Shown here: in pieces, positions 15,672 through 24,746 of the stretch
Layout: every line of letters begins with the position of its first letter
Position numbering within the stretch: the stretch's first letter is position 1
Assembly: GCF_002434265.1 (NCBI RefSeq)
Contig: NZ_DJJS01000006.1
Span: forward strand, 744,001 to 808,000
Reading direction: 5' to 3'
Origin: Pseudomonas sp. UBA6562
GTDB taxonomy: Bacteria > Pseudomonadota > Gammaproteobacteria > Pseudomonadales > Pseudomonadaceae
Length of the DNA: 64,000 nt
Program-made: the position numbers and the translations under genes
Notes under the pieces: generated by a model
Told to the model about the DNA's origin: nothing
The model's input: only the letters and a program-made list of their open reading frames with translations
The model's database searches: none

Positions 15672-17258
15672 ATGCGTGCCGCCGCGCTTTGCTTCGCGTT
15701 TTCTTCACTGTTCGCCGCAGGCATCGCTCAGGCCGCCCCGCTGGTGGTATGCACCGAGGCCAGCCCCGAAGGGTTCGATGTGGTGCAGTACAACTCGCTG
15801 ACCACCACCAACGCCTCGGCCGACGTGCTGATGAACCGTCTGGTGGAGTTCGATGCTGCACAGGGCAAGGTCGTGCCGAGCCTGGCCCAGAGCTGGAGCA
15901 TCTCGCCCGATGGGCTGACCTACGACTTCACTCTGCGCAAAGGGGTGAAGTTCCACAGCACGGCCTACTTCAAGCCCAGCCGCGAGCTGCAGAGCGACGA
16001 CGTGCTGTTCAGCTTCCAGCGCATGCTCTACCCGGCCCACGCCTGGTACAAGACCGCCCCGGGCGGCTACCCGCATGCCCAGTCGCTGCAATTGGGCAGC
16101 CTGATCAAGTCGGTCGAAGCGCCTACGGCCAATACCGTGCGTTTCACCCTGGACCACCCCGACGCCACCTTCCTCGCCACCCTGAGCATGGGCTTTGCCT
16201 CGATCTACTCGGCCGAATACGCCGACAAGCTGATGAAGGCCGGCACGCCCGACAAGCTTAACAGCCAACCCATCGGCACCGGCCCTTTCGTGTTCCAACG
16301 TTTCCAGAAGGACGCCCTGGTGCGCTACCGCGCCAACCCCGACTATTTCGCCGGCAAACCGGCCGTCGACCCGTTGATCTACTCGATCGCGCCGGACGCC
16401 ACCGTGCGCCTGCAAAAGCTCAAACGCAACGAGTGCCAGGTGGCGCTGTCGCCCAAGCCGCTGGACATCGCCGAAGCGCAGAAGGACAGCGCCTTGCAAG
16501 TGGCCAGCACGCCAGCCTTCATGACCGCCTTCGTGGCCTTCAACAGCCAGCACCCGCCGCTGGACAAGCCCGAGGTGCGCCAGGCCATCAATCTGGCGTT
16601 CGACAAGAAGGCCTACTTGCAAGCCGTGTTCGAGAACACCGGCACCGTGGCCGACGGCCCCTACCCGCCGACCACCTGGGGCTACGCCAAGAACCTTCCC
16701 GGCTACCCCACCGACCTGACCAAGGCCAAGGCGCTGATGGCCAAGGCCGGCCTTGCCGACGGCTTCAGCACCACGATCTGGACGCGCCCGTCAGGCAGCC
16801 TGCTCAACCCCAACCCGAGCCTGGGCGCGCAGATGCTGCAAGCCGATCTCGCCAAGCTCGGTATCAAGGCGGAAATCCGCGTGATCGAGTGGGGCGAGTT
16901 GATCCGCCGCGCCAAGAAAGGCGAGCACGACCTGCTGTTCATGGGCTGGGCCGGCGACAACGGCGACCCGGACAACTTTCTCACCCCACAGTTTTCCTGC
17001 GCCGCTGTGCAGTCGGGCACCAACTTCGCGCGCTTCTGCGACCCACGCCTCGACCAGTTGATCAGCGCCGGCCGCACCACCGCCGACCAGAGCGTGCGCA
17101 GCCGCCTGTACCAGCAGGCGCAAACGCTGATCCAGCAGCAGGCGCTGTGGTTGCCGCTGGCGCATCCGTCCGCTTCCACCTTGCTGCGCAAAGGCGTCGA
17201 GCACTATCAGGTGAGCCCGTTCGGACGCCTGGACTTCACCAAGGTCAGCGTCAATTAA
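15672..17258 (+). CDS. ABC transporter substrate-binding protein, peptide type (SBP_bac_5)
   Basis: 528 residues from the ATG at 15672; signal peptide MRAAALCFAFSSLFAAGIAQA then mature APLVVCTEASPEGFD. The fold is the DppA/OppA type: LAQSWSISPDGLTYDFTLRKGVKFH near the start and a C-terminal region typical of dipeptide-binding proteins (GWAGDNGDPDNFLTPQFSC). Periplasmic receptor for dipeptides or similar. No permease or ATPase genes are adjacent, so it is an orphan receptor that presumably docks on a Dpp permease elsewhere, as in P. aeruginosa, where several DppA-like proteins share one permease. Confidence 0.88.
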   Translation: MRAAALCFAFSSLFAAGIAQAAPLVVCTEASPEGFDVVQYNSLTTTNASADVLMNRLVEFDAAQGKVVPSLAQSWSISPDGLTYDFTLRKGVKFHSTAYFKPSRELQSDDVLFSFQRMLYPAHAWYKTAPGGYPHAQSLQLGSLIKSVEAPTANTVRFTLDHPDATFLATLSMGFASIYSAEYADKLMKAGTPDKLNSQPIGTGPFVFQRFQKDALVRYRANPDYFAGKPAVDPLIYSIAPDATVRLQKLKRNECQVALSPKPLDIAEAQKDSALQVASTPAFMTAFVAFNSQHPPLDKPEVRQAINLAFDKKAYLQAVFENTGTVADGPYPPTTWGYAKNLPGYPTDLTKAKALMAKAGLADGFSTTIWTRPSGSLLNPNPSLGAQMLQADLAKLGIKAEIRVIEWGELIRRAKKGEHDLLFMGWAGDNGDPDNFLTPQFSCAAVQSGTNFARFCDPRLDQLISAGRTTADQSVRSRLYQQAQTLIQQQALWLPLAHPSASTLLRKGVEHYQVSPFGRLDFTKVSVN

Positions 17259-17261
17259 GCC

Positions 17262-17945
17262 TCAGTCGGTCGAGAACCAGCCATGCTCGACCATCGAGTA
17301 TGGCTCTTCGTCGCCGACGATGATGTGGTCGAGCACGCGCACGTCGATGACCCGCAGCGCCGACTTCAGCGCTAAGGTCAGGCGCAGGTCGTCCTGGCTG
17401 GGTTCGGGCAGACCCGAAGGGTGGTTGTGGCAGAGGATGACGGCCGCCGCGTTGCGTGCCAGTGTGCGGCGGATCACATCGCGCGGGAACACGCTGGCGC
17501 GATCGATGGTGCCTTGGAACAGCACGTCGAAACCCAATGGCCGCAGGCGTATGTCGAGGAACAGACAGGCGAACACTTCGCTGGCTTCGTGCCGCATCAT
17601 CGACTTCAAGTAGCGCCGGACCTGGGCCGGCGACTCCAACGCCGGCCCGCGCTCGATGGACTCGGCCAGGTGCCTTCGGCCGATTTCGAGCAAAGCCTGA
17701 AACTGGGCGTAACGTGCCGGCCCCAGCCCCATTTCGCCGAGAAACGCCGCCCTATCGGCTTCGAGCAACTGACGCAGGCCACCGAAGCGCGCGAGCAAGC
17801 CACGCGCCAGGTCGACCACGTTGCGGCCGGGCAACCCGGAACCGAGCAGCACCGCCAGCAATTCGGCGTCCGACAGCGTGTTGGCACCCTTTTTCAGCAG
17901 TTTCTCCCTCGGCCGCTCCGCCAACGGCCACTCCCTGATGTTCAT
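17262..17945 (-). CDS. radC: RadC family JAB-domain protein
   Basis: 227 residues. N-terminal helix-hairpin-helix-like part (LSDAELLAVLLGSGLPGRNVVDLAR, GLGPARYAQFQALLE) and a C-terminal JAB/MPN metalloprotease-like domain with CHNHPSGLPEPSQDD, the complete HxH...SxxD zinc set. Once linked to DNA repair, the family's real function is unsettled. Start at 17945 gives MNIREWPLAERPREKLL, the conserved RadC N-terminus. Divergent from coaBC and 3 bases from the binding-protein stop. Confidence 0.92.
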   Translation of the reverse strand: MNIREWPLAERPREKLLKKGANTLSDAELLAVLLGSGLPGRNVVDLARGLLARFGGLRQLLEADRAAFLGEMGLGPARYAQFQALLEIGRRHLAESIERGPALESPAQVRRYLKSMMRHEASEVFACLFLDIRLRPLGFDVLFQGTIDRASVFPRDVIRRTLARNAAAVILCHNHPSGLPEPSQDDLRLTLALKSALRVIDVRVLDHIIVGDEEPYSMVEHGWFSTD

Positions 17946-18070
17946 CGTCGCTCCTTGTGTGCTGATGCGGCGTATTTGGGCGCTGTGTTAACCTATTTCG
18001 TCCCGTAAATGCGACGATCCGCCGCAGGCAGATTCGTCGCCGCATGCTTTCTCTGGAAAAAGGCCTTTCT

Positions 18071-19282
18071 ATGCAGCGGCTGTATCGCAAGCGCATCGTG
18101 CTGGGCGTGGGAGGCGGCATCGCCGCCTACAAAAGCGCCGAGCTGATTCGCCGGCTCCTGGAACATGGCGCGCAGGTACGCGTGGTCATGACCCGCGGCG
18201 GTGCCGAGTTCATCACCCCGCTCACGCTGCAGGCCCTGTCGGGCCACCCGGTGCACCTGGACTTGCTCGACCCTGCGGCCGAAGCTGCCATGGGCCACAT
18301 CGAACTGGCCAAATGGGCCGACCTGGTGCTCATCGCCCCGGCCACTGCCGACCTGATGGCGCGCCTGGCCCAGGGCATGGCCGACGACCTGCTGACCACC
18401 CTGGTGCTGGCCACCGACGCCACCGTGGCGGTCGCTCCGGCGATGAACCAGGCCATGTGGCGCGATCCGGCCACCCAGGCCAACCTGGCGCTGCTGCAAC
18501 AGCGCGGCCTCCAGGTGTTCGGCCCGGCGTCGGGCAGCCAGGCCTGCGGCGACGTCGGGCTGGGGCGCATGCTCGAGGCCACCGACCTGGCCTGGTGCGC
18601 GGCGGAAAGCTTCAAACGCCAGTCGTTGACCGGCAAGCATGTGTTGATCACGGCAGGTCCCACCCAGGAAAACATCGATCCGGTGCGCTACATCACCAAT
18701 CATAGTTCCGGGAAGATGGGCTTCGCCCTGGCCGAAGCGGCGGCCGAAGCCGGGGCCAGGGTGACCCTCGTCACCGGCCCCGTGCACCTGCCGACGCCTG
18801 ACCGCGTCACGCGCATCGACGTGGTGAGCGCGCGCGACATGCTCGCGGCCTGCGAAACGGCCATGCCCTGCGACCTGTTGATCGCCTCCGCTGCGGTCGC
18901 GGACTACCGCCCCGAAGTCATCGCCCCGCAAAAGCTCAAGAAAGATCCCACAACCGGCGACGGCATGCTGCTGCAGATGGTGCGCAATCCGGATATCCTC
19001 GCCACCCTGGCCGGTCGCAGCGATCGCCCGTTCAGCGTAGGCTTCGCGGCCGAGACCGAGCATTTGCTCGACTACGCCACGCGCAAGCTCAAGGACAAGA
19101 ACCTCGACCTGATCGTCGCCAACGACGTGGCCAATCCCAGCATTGGCTTCAACAGCGAGGAAAACGCCTTGACCGTGATCGACCGCCAACAGCAGCAAAC
19201 CCTCTTCGCGCAGACCAGCAAGGGCAAGATCGCCCGGCAACTGGTCGGCTTCATCGCCGAACGACTCAATCAGGTTCAATAA
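18071..19282 (+). CDS. coaBC: Bifunctional phosphopantothenoylcysteine decarboxylase/synthetase
   Basis: 403 residues. CoaC part (about 1-190): flavoprotein with VLGVGGGIAAYKSAELIRRL, PAMNQAMW and SGSQACGDVGLGRM, holding the catalytic cysteine. CoaB part (about 191-400): HVLITAGPTQENIDPVRYITNHSSGKMG and the CTP-binding AAVADYRPEV...KLKK. Performs two successive steps of coenzyme A synthesis in the cytosol. ATG at 18071 chosen (AAGG upstream) over an in-frame ATG at 18044. First gene of a likely coaBC-dut-algC-argB run; dut starts 5 bases after its stop. Confidence 0.96.
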   Translation: MQRLYRKRIVLGVGGGIAAYKSAELIRRLLEHGAQVRVVMTRGGAEFITPLTLQALSGHPVHLDLLDPAAEAAMGHIELAKWADLVLIAPATADLMARLAQGMADDLLTTLVLATDATVAVAPAMNQAMWRDPATQANLALLQQRGLQVFGPASGSQACGDVGLGRMLEATDLAWCAAESFKRQSLTGKHVLITAGPTQENIDPVRYITNHSSGKMGFALAEAAAEAGARVTLVTGPVHLPTPDRVTRIDVVSARDMLAACETAMPCDLLIASAAVADYRPEVIAPQKLKKDPTTGDGMLLQMVRNPDILATLAGRSDRPFSVGFAAETEHLLDYATRKLKDKNLDLIVANDVANPSIGFNSEENALTVIDRQQQQTLFAQTSKGKIARQLVGFIAERLNQVQ

Positions 19283-19287
19283 GCTCC

Positions 19288-19743
19288 ATGCACGCTCTTC
19301 AAGCCAAGATCCTCGACCCCCGCCTGGGCAGCGATTTCCCGCTGCCGCAATACGCCACGCCCGGCTCCGCCGGCCTCGACCTGCGCGCCCTGCTGCAGCA
19401 CGACACCGTCCTCGAACCCGGCCAGACCCTGCTCATTCCCACCGGCCTGTCGATCTTCATCAGCGACCCGAGCCTGGCTGCGCTGGTATTGCCGCGTTCG
19501 GGCCTGGGCCACAAGCACGGCATCGTGCTCGGCAACCTGGTGGGCCTGATCGACTCGGACTACCAAGGCGAGCTGATGGTCTCGTGCTGGAACCGCGGCC
19601 ATGCGCCCTTCACCCTCACCGTCGGCGAGCGCATCGCCCAGCTGGTGCTGGTGCCGGTGGTGCAGGCGCAGTTCGAGATCGTCGAGGACTTCGCCGCCAC
19701 CGAACGCGGCGAAGGGGGCTTCGGCCACTCGGGCACCCGATAG
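19288..19743 (+). CDS. dut: dUTP diphosphatase
   Basis: 151 residues with all five trimeric dUTPase motifs in order: PGSAGLDLRA, RSGLGHKHGI, GNLVGLIDSDYQGEL, GERIAQLVLVP and the C-terminal P-loop-like RGEGGFGHSGTR. Splits dUTP to dUMP and pyrophosphate, keeping uracil out of DNA and feeding thymidylate synthesis. Translation is probably coupled to coaBC. Confidence 0.97.
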   Translation: MHALQAKILDPRLGSDFPLPQYATPGSAGLDLRALLQHDTVLEPGQTLLIPTGLSIFISDPSLAALVLPRSGLGHKHGIVLGNLVGLIDSDYQGELMVSCWNRGHAPFTLTVGERIAQLVLVPVVQAQFEIVEDFAATERGEGGFGHSGTR

Positions 19744-19843
19744 CGGCACCGTCGGCCGACAAGGGCGCCCGTGTTCGAACCGATCGAGCACATGGGCGCC
19801 GAACAGCGTCCCGCGCCACGAGCGATTTGCCAGAGCACAACCC

Positions 19844-21232
19844 ATGAGCCCCATGCCCACCACCCTGCCGGCCAGTATCTTCCGCGCCTACGACATCCGC
19901 GGCGTGGTCGGCCGCGACCTGCACCCCGACACCGCCTACTGGATCGGCCGCGCCATCGGCGCACAGAGCCTGGCCCAAGGCGAGCCGCAGGTGGCGGTGG
20001 GCCGTGACGGGCGGCTGTCCGGGCCGCTGCTGGTCGAGCCACTGATTCGCGGCCTGGTCGACGCCGGCTGCCAGGTCAGCGACGTCGGCATGCTGCCCAC
20101 GCCCGCGCTGTACTACGCAGGCCATGTGCTGCCCGGCCGCTCGGCGGTGATGCTCACCGGCAGCCACAACCCGCCCGACTACAACGGCTTCAAGATCGTC
20201 ATCGCCGGCGACACCCTGGCCAACGAGCAGATCCAGGCGCTGCTGACGCGCTTGCAGACCAACGACCTGAGCCAGGGCGAAGGCCAGGTGCGGCGGGTCG
20301 ACATCCTCGCGCGCTACCAGCAGCGCATCGTCGACGACGTACGTCTGGCCCGCCCGCTCAAGGCCGTGATCGACTGCGGCAACGGCGTGGGCGGCGTCAT
20401 CGCCCCGCAACTGCTGAGCGCGCTCGGCTGCGCCGTCACGCCGCTGTATTGCGAGGTCGACGGCACCTTCCCCAACCACCACCCCGACCCCGGCAAGCCC
20501 GAGAACCTCCAGGCGCTGATCGCCAAGGTCAGGGAAACCGGCGCCGACATCGGCCTTGCCTTCGACGGCGATGCCGACCGCGTGGGCGTGGTGACCAATC
20601 GCGGCACCATCGTCTACGCCGACCGCCTGCTGATGCTCTTCGCCCAGGACGTGCTGGCGCGCCACCCAGGCGCCGAGGTGATCTTCGACGTCAAATGCAC
20701 CCGGCGCCTGCCCGCCCTGATCGAGGCCTGCGGCGGCCGCCCGGTCATGTGGAAGACCGGGCATTCGTTGATGAAGAAGAAGATGAAGGAGACCGGCGCG
20801 CTGCTGGCCGGCGAGATGAGCGGCCACCTGTACATCAAAGAGCGCTGGTACGGTTTCGACGACGGCCTGTACGTCGCCGCGCGCCTGCTGGAGATCCTCA
20901 GCCACAGCGAAGTCGACGCCGAAACGCTGTTTGCAACGTTCCCCAACGATATTTCCACCCCGGAAATCAACATCGATGTGACCGACGCCGGTAAATTCAG
21001 CATCATGACTGCGCTGCAACGCGACGCCGACTGGGGCGAAGCGCGCCTGACCACCCTCGATGGCGTGCGCGTCGACTATCCCCATGGCTGGGGCCTGGTG
21101 CGCGCCTCCAACACCACGCCGGTGCTGGTGCTGCGCTTCGAGGCCGACGACCCAGCGCAGCTGCAACGCATCAAGCACATTTTCCGCACGCAGTTGCTGC
21201 GGGTCGCACCCGACCTGCAACTGCCATTCTGA
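19844..21232 (+). CDS. algC: Phosphomannomutase/phosphoglucomutase
   Basis: 462 residues. Active-site phosphoserine Ser107 in TGSHNPPDYNGFK, metal loop DGDADR, sugar-specificity loop GEMSGH and phosphate-binding RASNTTPVLVLRFEA. Interconverts mannose- or glucose-6- and 1-phosphates for alginate, LPS and other exopolysaccharides. ATG at 19844 chosen by similarity of the protein start; ATG at 19853 is also possible, and neither has a strong ribosome site. The frame is open upstream into dut only by chance. Followed after 29 bases by argB. Confidence 0.95.
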   Translation: MSPMPTTLPASIFRAYDIRGVVGRDLHPDTAYWIGRAIGAQSLAQGEPQVAVGRDGRLSGPLLVEPLIRGLVDAGCQVSDVGMLPTPALYYAGHVLPGRSAVMLTGSHNPPDYNGFKIVIAGDTLANEQIQALLTRLQTNDLSQGEGQVRRVDILARYQQRIVDDVRLARPLKAVIDCGNGVGGVIAPQLLSALGCAVTPLYCEVDGTFPNHHPDPGKPENLQALIAKVRETGADIGLAFDGDADRVGVVTNRGTIVYADRLLMLFAQDVLARHPGAEVIFDVKCTRRLPALIEACGGRPVMWKTGHSLMKKKMKETGALLAGEMSGHLYIKERWYGFDDGLYVAARLLEILSHSEVDAETLFATFPNDISTPEINIDVTDAGKFSIMTALQRDADWGEARLTTLDGVRVDYPHGWGLVRASNTTPVLVLRFEADDPAQLQRIKHIFRTQLLRVAPDLQLPF

Positions 21233-21261
21233 CCGACTCTCTGTCCTGCCTGGAGCCCCGC

Positions 21262-22176
21262 ATGACCCTCGAACGCGATGCCGCTTCCCAAGTCGCCAAG
21301 GTATTGTCCGAAGCGCTGCCCTACATCCGCCGTTTCGTCGGCAAGACCCTGGTCATCAAGTACGGCGGCAACGCGATGGAGAGCGAAGAGCTCAAGACCG
21401 GCTTCGCCCGCGACATCGTGCTGATGAAGGCCGTGGGCATCAACCCGGTGGTGGTGCACGGCGGCGGCCCGCAGATCGGCGACCTGCTCAAGCGTCTGTC
21501 CATCGAGAGCCACTTCATCGATGGCATGCGCGTCACCGACGCCGCGACCATGGACGTGGTGGAAATGGTCCTCGGCGGGCAGGTCAACAAGAGCATCGTC
21601 AACCTGATCAACCGCCATGGCGGCAGCGCCATCGGCCTGACCGGCAAGGACGCCGAGCTGATCCGCGCCAAGAAGCTCAAGGTCAGCCGTCAGACCCCGG
21701 AAATGACTTCGCCGGAAATCATCGACATCGGCCATGTCGGCGAGGTGGTCGGGGTCAACACCGAGCTGCTGAACATGCTGGTGCGCGGCGACTTCATCCC
21801 GGTGATCGCCCCCATTGGCGTGGGCGCCGACGGCGAGTCGTACAACATCAACGCCGATCTGGTGGCCGGCAAGGTGGCCGAAGCGCTGCAAGCCGAGAAG
21901 CTGATGCTGCTGACCAACATCGCAGGCCTGATGGACAAGCAAGGCAAGGTGCTCACGGGCCTGACCACCGAGCAGGTCAACGAGCTGATCGCCGACGGCA
22001 CCATCTACGGCGGCATGCTGCCGAAAATCAAATGCGCCCTGGAAGCGGTGCAGGGCGGCGTGACCACCTCGCACATCGTCGATGGCCGCGTGCCCAACGC
22101 CGTGCTGCTGGAAATCTTCACCGACAGCGGGGTCGGCACCCTGATCACCAACAAGCAGCAGGCGCCGAACGCCTGA
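21262..22176 (+). CDS. argB: Acetylglutamate kinase
   Basis: 304 residues. Amino-acid-kinase fold with VIKYGGNAM, VVVHGGGPQIG, NLINRHGGSAIGLTGKD and MLPKIKCALEAVQGGV. Phosphorylates N-acetylglutamate, the controlled step of arginine synthesis. The N-terminal helix ERDAASQVAKVLSEALPYIRRF is the extension that lets arginine-sensitive kinases form hexamers, so feedback inhibition by arginine is expected. Last gene of the coaBC-dut-algC-argB run. Confidence 0.97.
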   Translation: MTLERDAASQVAKVLSEALPYIRRFVGKTLVIKYGGNAMESEELKTGFARDIVLMKAVGINPVVVHGGGPQIGDLLKRLSIESHFIDGMRVTDAATMDVVEMVLGGQVNKSIVNLINRHGGSAIGLTGKDAELIRAKKLKVSRQTPEMTSPEIIDIGHVGEVVGVNTELLNMLVRGDFIPVIAPIGVGADGESYNINADLVAGKVAEALQAEKLMLLTNIAGLMDKQGKVLTGLTTEQVNELIADGTIYGGMLPKIKCALEAVQGGVTTSHIVDGRVPNAVLLEIFTDSGVGTLITNKQQAPNA

Positions 22177-22236
22177 TGGCTTTACGCCCCAGGCGCGCGC
22201 CTGGGGCCCATACTTCGTAAACCCTGGAGAAACAGC

Positions 22237-22917
22237 GTGAAATACGCATCACATGGACTCGTGATGGCAGCCGCCATCGCTATCGGGTCGTTGGCTGGCT
22301 GTGCCACCGAAACCTCTACCGCCGTCGCCGTACAGCAGGTCGACAGCGTCAACCGTCCCTACAGCGGCGTGCGTGCGCCCATCGCCGTGGGCAAGTTCGA
22401 CAACCGTTCCAGCTACATGCGCGGCATCTTCTCCGACGGCGTCGACCGCCTCGGCGGCCAGGCCAAGACCATCCTCATCACCCACTTGCAGCAGACCAAC
22501 CGCTTCAGCGTGCTGGACCGCGACAACATGAGCGAAATGCAGCAGGAAGCGTCGATCAAGGGCCAGGCGCAACGCCTGCGCGGCGCCGACTACGTGGTGA
22601 CCGGCGATGTCACCGAGTTCGGCCGCAAGGAAGTCGGCGACCACCAGCTGTTCGGCATCCTGGGCCGCGGCAAGACCCAGATCGCCTACGCCAAGGTGGC
22701 GCTGAACATCGTCAACATCAGCACCTCGGAAGTGGTGTATTCCACGCAAGGCGCAGGCGAGTACGCCCTGTCGAACCGCGAGATCGTCGGCTTCGGCGGC
22801 ACCGCGAGCTATGACTCCACGCTCAATGGCAAGGTGCTCGACCTGGCCATGCGCGAGGCGGTCAACAAATTGGTCACGGCCGTGGACAACGGTCAATGGA
22901 ACCCCCGCGCCCAGTAA
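22237..22917 (+). CDS. CsgG/HfaB family outer-membrane lipoprotein
   Basis: 226 residues from a GTG at 22237 with GGAG upstream. Signal peptide and lipobox SLAGC (Cys22; Ala at +2, so outer-membrane sorting is expected). The body matches the CsgG family: IAVGKFDNRSSYMRG, AKTILITHLQQTNRFSVLDRDNM, GADYVVTGDVTEFGRK, and a late ALSNREIVGFGGTASYDSTL. CsgG forms the curli secretion pore, but no curli genes are nearby. First of three lipoprotein genes with DUF4810 and DUF799 partners. Confidence 0.85.
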   Translation: MKYASHGLVMAAAIAIGSLAGCATETSTAVAVQQVDSVNRPYSGVRAPIAVGKFDNRSSYMRGIFSDGVDRLGGQAKTILITHLQQTNRFSVLDRDNMSEMQQEASIKGQAQRLRGADYVVTGDVTEFGRKEVGDHQLFGILGRGKTQIAYAKVALNIVNISTSEVVYSTQGAGEYALSNREIVGFGGTASYDSTLNGKVLDLAMREAVNKLVTAVDNGQWNPRAQ

Positions 22918-22944
22918 GCGGCGCTGCGACAAGGAAGCCTTTCG

Positions 22945-23313
22945 ATGAACATCCCCCTCGTGGCCTGGCGCAATGGCGCCGGCCTCGTGCTGGCCGGCCT
23001 GCTGCTGGCCGGCTGCAACGCCCCCAAACCGCTGTACCAGTGGGAAAGCTACCAACCGCAGGTCTACCAGTACTTCAACGGCCAGTCCAAGGAAGAGCAG
23101 GTGCTGGCGCTGGAGCGCGACCTGGAGAAAATCAAGGCCAAGAACGGCGCCGTACCGCCGGGCTACCACGCACAACTGGGCCTGCTGTATTCGGGGCTGG
23201 GCAAGGACGATCAGATGGCTCAGCAGTTCTTGACGGAAAAGGCGCTGTTTCCTGAATCGGCGGCCTACATGGACTTTCTGCTGAGCAACGCCCGCCAAGG
23301 AGCCAAGCCATGA
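22945..23313 (+). CDS. DUF4810 lipoprotein
   Basis: 122 residues with lipobox LLAGC (Cys24, Asn at +2). The mature part, PLYQWESYQPQVYQYFNG and a helical repeat-like stretch (VLALERDLEKIKA, AQLGLLYSGLGKDDQMAQQF), is the DUF4810 pattern, predicted to be helical and somewhat TPR-like. Function unknown. Its last four bases overlap the start of the DUF799 gene (ATGA), so the two are translationally coupled; the proteins are likely made in fixed ratio as partners. Confidence 0.85.
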   Translation: MNIPLVAWRNGAGLVLAGLLLAGCNAPKPLYQWESYQPQVYQYFNGQSKEEQVLALERDLEKIKAKNGAVPPGYHAQLGLLYSGLGKDDQMAQQFLTEKALFPESAAYMDFLLSNARQGAKP

Positions 23314-23969
23314 TCAAGCAAATTGCCGGTTGGCTCGTGGGGGCCTGCGTGCTGGCCTTGTTCGTCGGTTGTGCCGAACGCCAGAGCGTCGACTATTCGG
23401 CCTACAAACAGAGCCGCCCCAAGTCGATCCTGGTCCTGCCACCGCTGAACCAGTCGCCGGACGTCAAAGCCACCTACAGCATGCTCTCGCAGGTCACCTA
23501 TCCGCTGGCGGAGGCCGGTTACTACGTCATGCCGGTGGCGCTGGTGGCCGAGACCTTCAACCAGAACGGCATGACCCAACCTGAAGACGTGCACCAGTTG
23601 CAGCCCCGCAAGCTGCACGAGATCTTCGGCGCGGACGCCGGCTTGTACGTGACGGTGAGCGACTATGGCACGAGCTACATGGTGATCAGCAGCGCCACCA
23701 CCGTGACGGCGAGCGCCAAACTGGTCGACCTGAAGACCGGTTCGACCTTGTGGACCGGCAGCGCGACGGCTTCCAGCGCGGAAAACCAGCAGAACCAGGG
23801 AGGCCTGATCGGCATGCTGATCATGGCGGCGGTCAACCAGATCGTCAGCAGCGCCCAGGACGACGCCGGTTACCCGATCGCCGGCATCACCAGCGCGCGC
23901 CTGCTCTCGCCCCATCCCAACGGCGGCATCCTCTACGGGCCACGCTCGCCGAAGTACGGCACGGACTGA
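23310..23969 (+). CDS. DUF799 (GNA1162-like) lipoprotein
   Basis: 219 residues, lipobox LFVGC (Cys21). The mature part has SILVLPPLNQSPDVKATYSM, PLAEAGYYVMPVALVAETF and ADAGLYVTVSDYGTSYMVIS, which is the DUF799 family of Neisseria GNA1162. That family shares the CsgG/TolB-N type alpha-beta fold, so this operon encodes two lipoproteins of related fold. A glycine- and hydrophobic-rich stretch (GGLIGMLIMAAVNQIV) might insert in a membrane. Last gene before a strong terminator. Confidence 0.85.
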   Translation: MIKQIAGWLVGACVLALFVGCAERQSVDYSAYKQSRPKSILVLPPLNQSPDVKATYSMLSQVTYPLAEAGYYVMPVALVAETFNQNGMTQPEDVHQLQPRKLHEIFGADAGLYVTVSDYGTSYMVISSATTVTASAKLVDLKTGSTLWTGSATASSAENQQNQGGLIGMLIMAAVNQIVSSAQDDAGYPIAGITSARLLSPHPNGGILYGPRSPKYGTD

Positions 23970-23985
23970 CCCTGCATGAGGCATG

Positions 23986-24013
23986 AAAAAGGCGACCCGA
24001 AGGTCGCCTTTTT
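23986..24013. terminator. Rho-independent terminator
   Basis: AAAAAGGCGACC, loop CGAA, GGTCGCCTTTTT. Perfect 12-base arms with A and T runs, so it serves both the lipoprotein operon and the convergent pyrE gene. Confidence 0.92.
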
Positions 24014-24025
24014 CGTTGCCCAGGC

Positions 24026-24667
24026 TCAGATGCCGTAGCGCGCCCGGTAGGCTTCGACCGCAGGCAGATGCTGCTTGAGCTGCGGGTCGTCGGCCAGGAA
24101 CTCCAGCACCTGGGTCAGCGACACGATGCTGACCACGGGGATGGCGAAATCGCGTTCCACTTCCTGGATCGCCGACAGCTCGCCGTTGCCGCGCTCTTCC
24201 CGGTTCAGGGCGATGAGCACGCCGGCCGGCTTGGCGTTTTGCGCCGAAATGATCTGCATCACTTCGCGAATGGCGGTGCCGGCGGTGATCACGTCGTCGA
24301 TGATCAGCACGTCGCCGGCCAGCGGCGCGCCGACCAGGCTGCCGCCTTCGCCGTGGTCCTTGGCTTCCTTGCGGTTGAAGCACCAGGGCACGTCGAGTTG
24401 ATGCTGCTCGGCCAGCGCCACGGCCGTGGCCGCCGCCAGGGGAATGCCCTTGTAGGCGGGGCCGAACAGCACGTCGAAGGGAATCTTGCTGTCGACGATG
24501 GCGGCGGCGTAGCAGCGGCCCAGTTGCGCCAGGGCGGAACCGCTGTTGAAGAGACCGGCGTTGAAGAAATAAGGGCTGGTACGCCCCGATTTCAACGTGA
24601 ACTCACCGAAGCGCAGAACACCGCGATCGATGGCAAAACGAATGAAGTCACGCTGATACGGTTGCAT
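24026..24667 (-). CDS. pyrE: Orotate phosphoribosyltransferase
   Basis: 213 residues. PRPP-binding motif VLIIDDVITAGTAIREV and the OPRTase pieces LKSGRTSPYFFNAG and FGPAYKGIPLA. Joins orotate and PRPP to orotidine monophosphate in pyrimidine synthesis. Divergent from crc with 79 bases between them. Confidence 0.97.
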   Translation of the reverse strand: MQPYQRDFIRFAIDRGVLRFGEFTLKSGRTSPYFFNAGLFNSGSALAQLGRCYAAAIVDSKIPFDVLFGPAYKGIPLAAATAVALAEQHQLDVPWCFNRKEAKDHGEGGSLVGAPLAGDVLIIDDVITAGTAIREVMQIISAQNAKPAGVLIALNREERGNGELSAIQEVERDFAIPVVSIVSLTQVLEFLADDPQLKQHLPAVEAYRARYGI

Positions 24668-24746
24668 GTAAGTCCCGAATATTACGGATTTAGCTAAATG
24701 GGTTGAGCTCGGGTATCATACACGCACGAGATTTATGGGGCCATTT

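Noticed and set aside
19616..21220. 534-codon minus-strand open frame
   Set aside because: Antisense to dut and algC; no ribosome site and biased composition.
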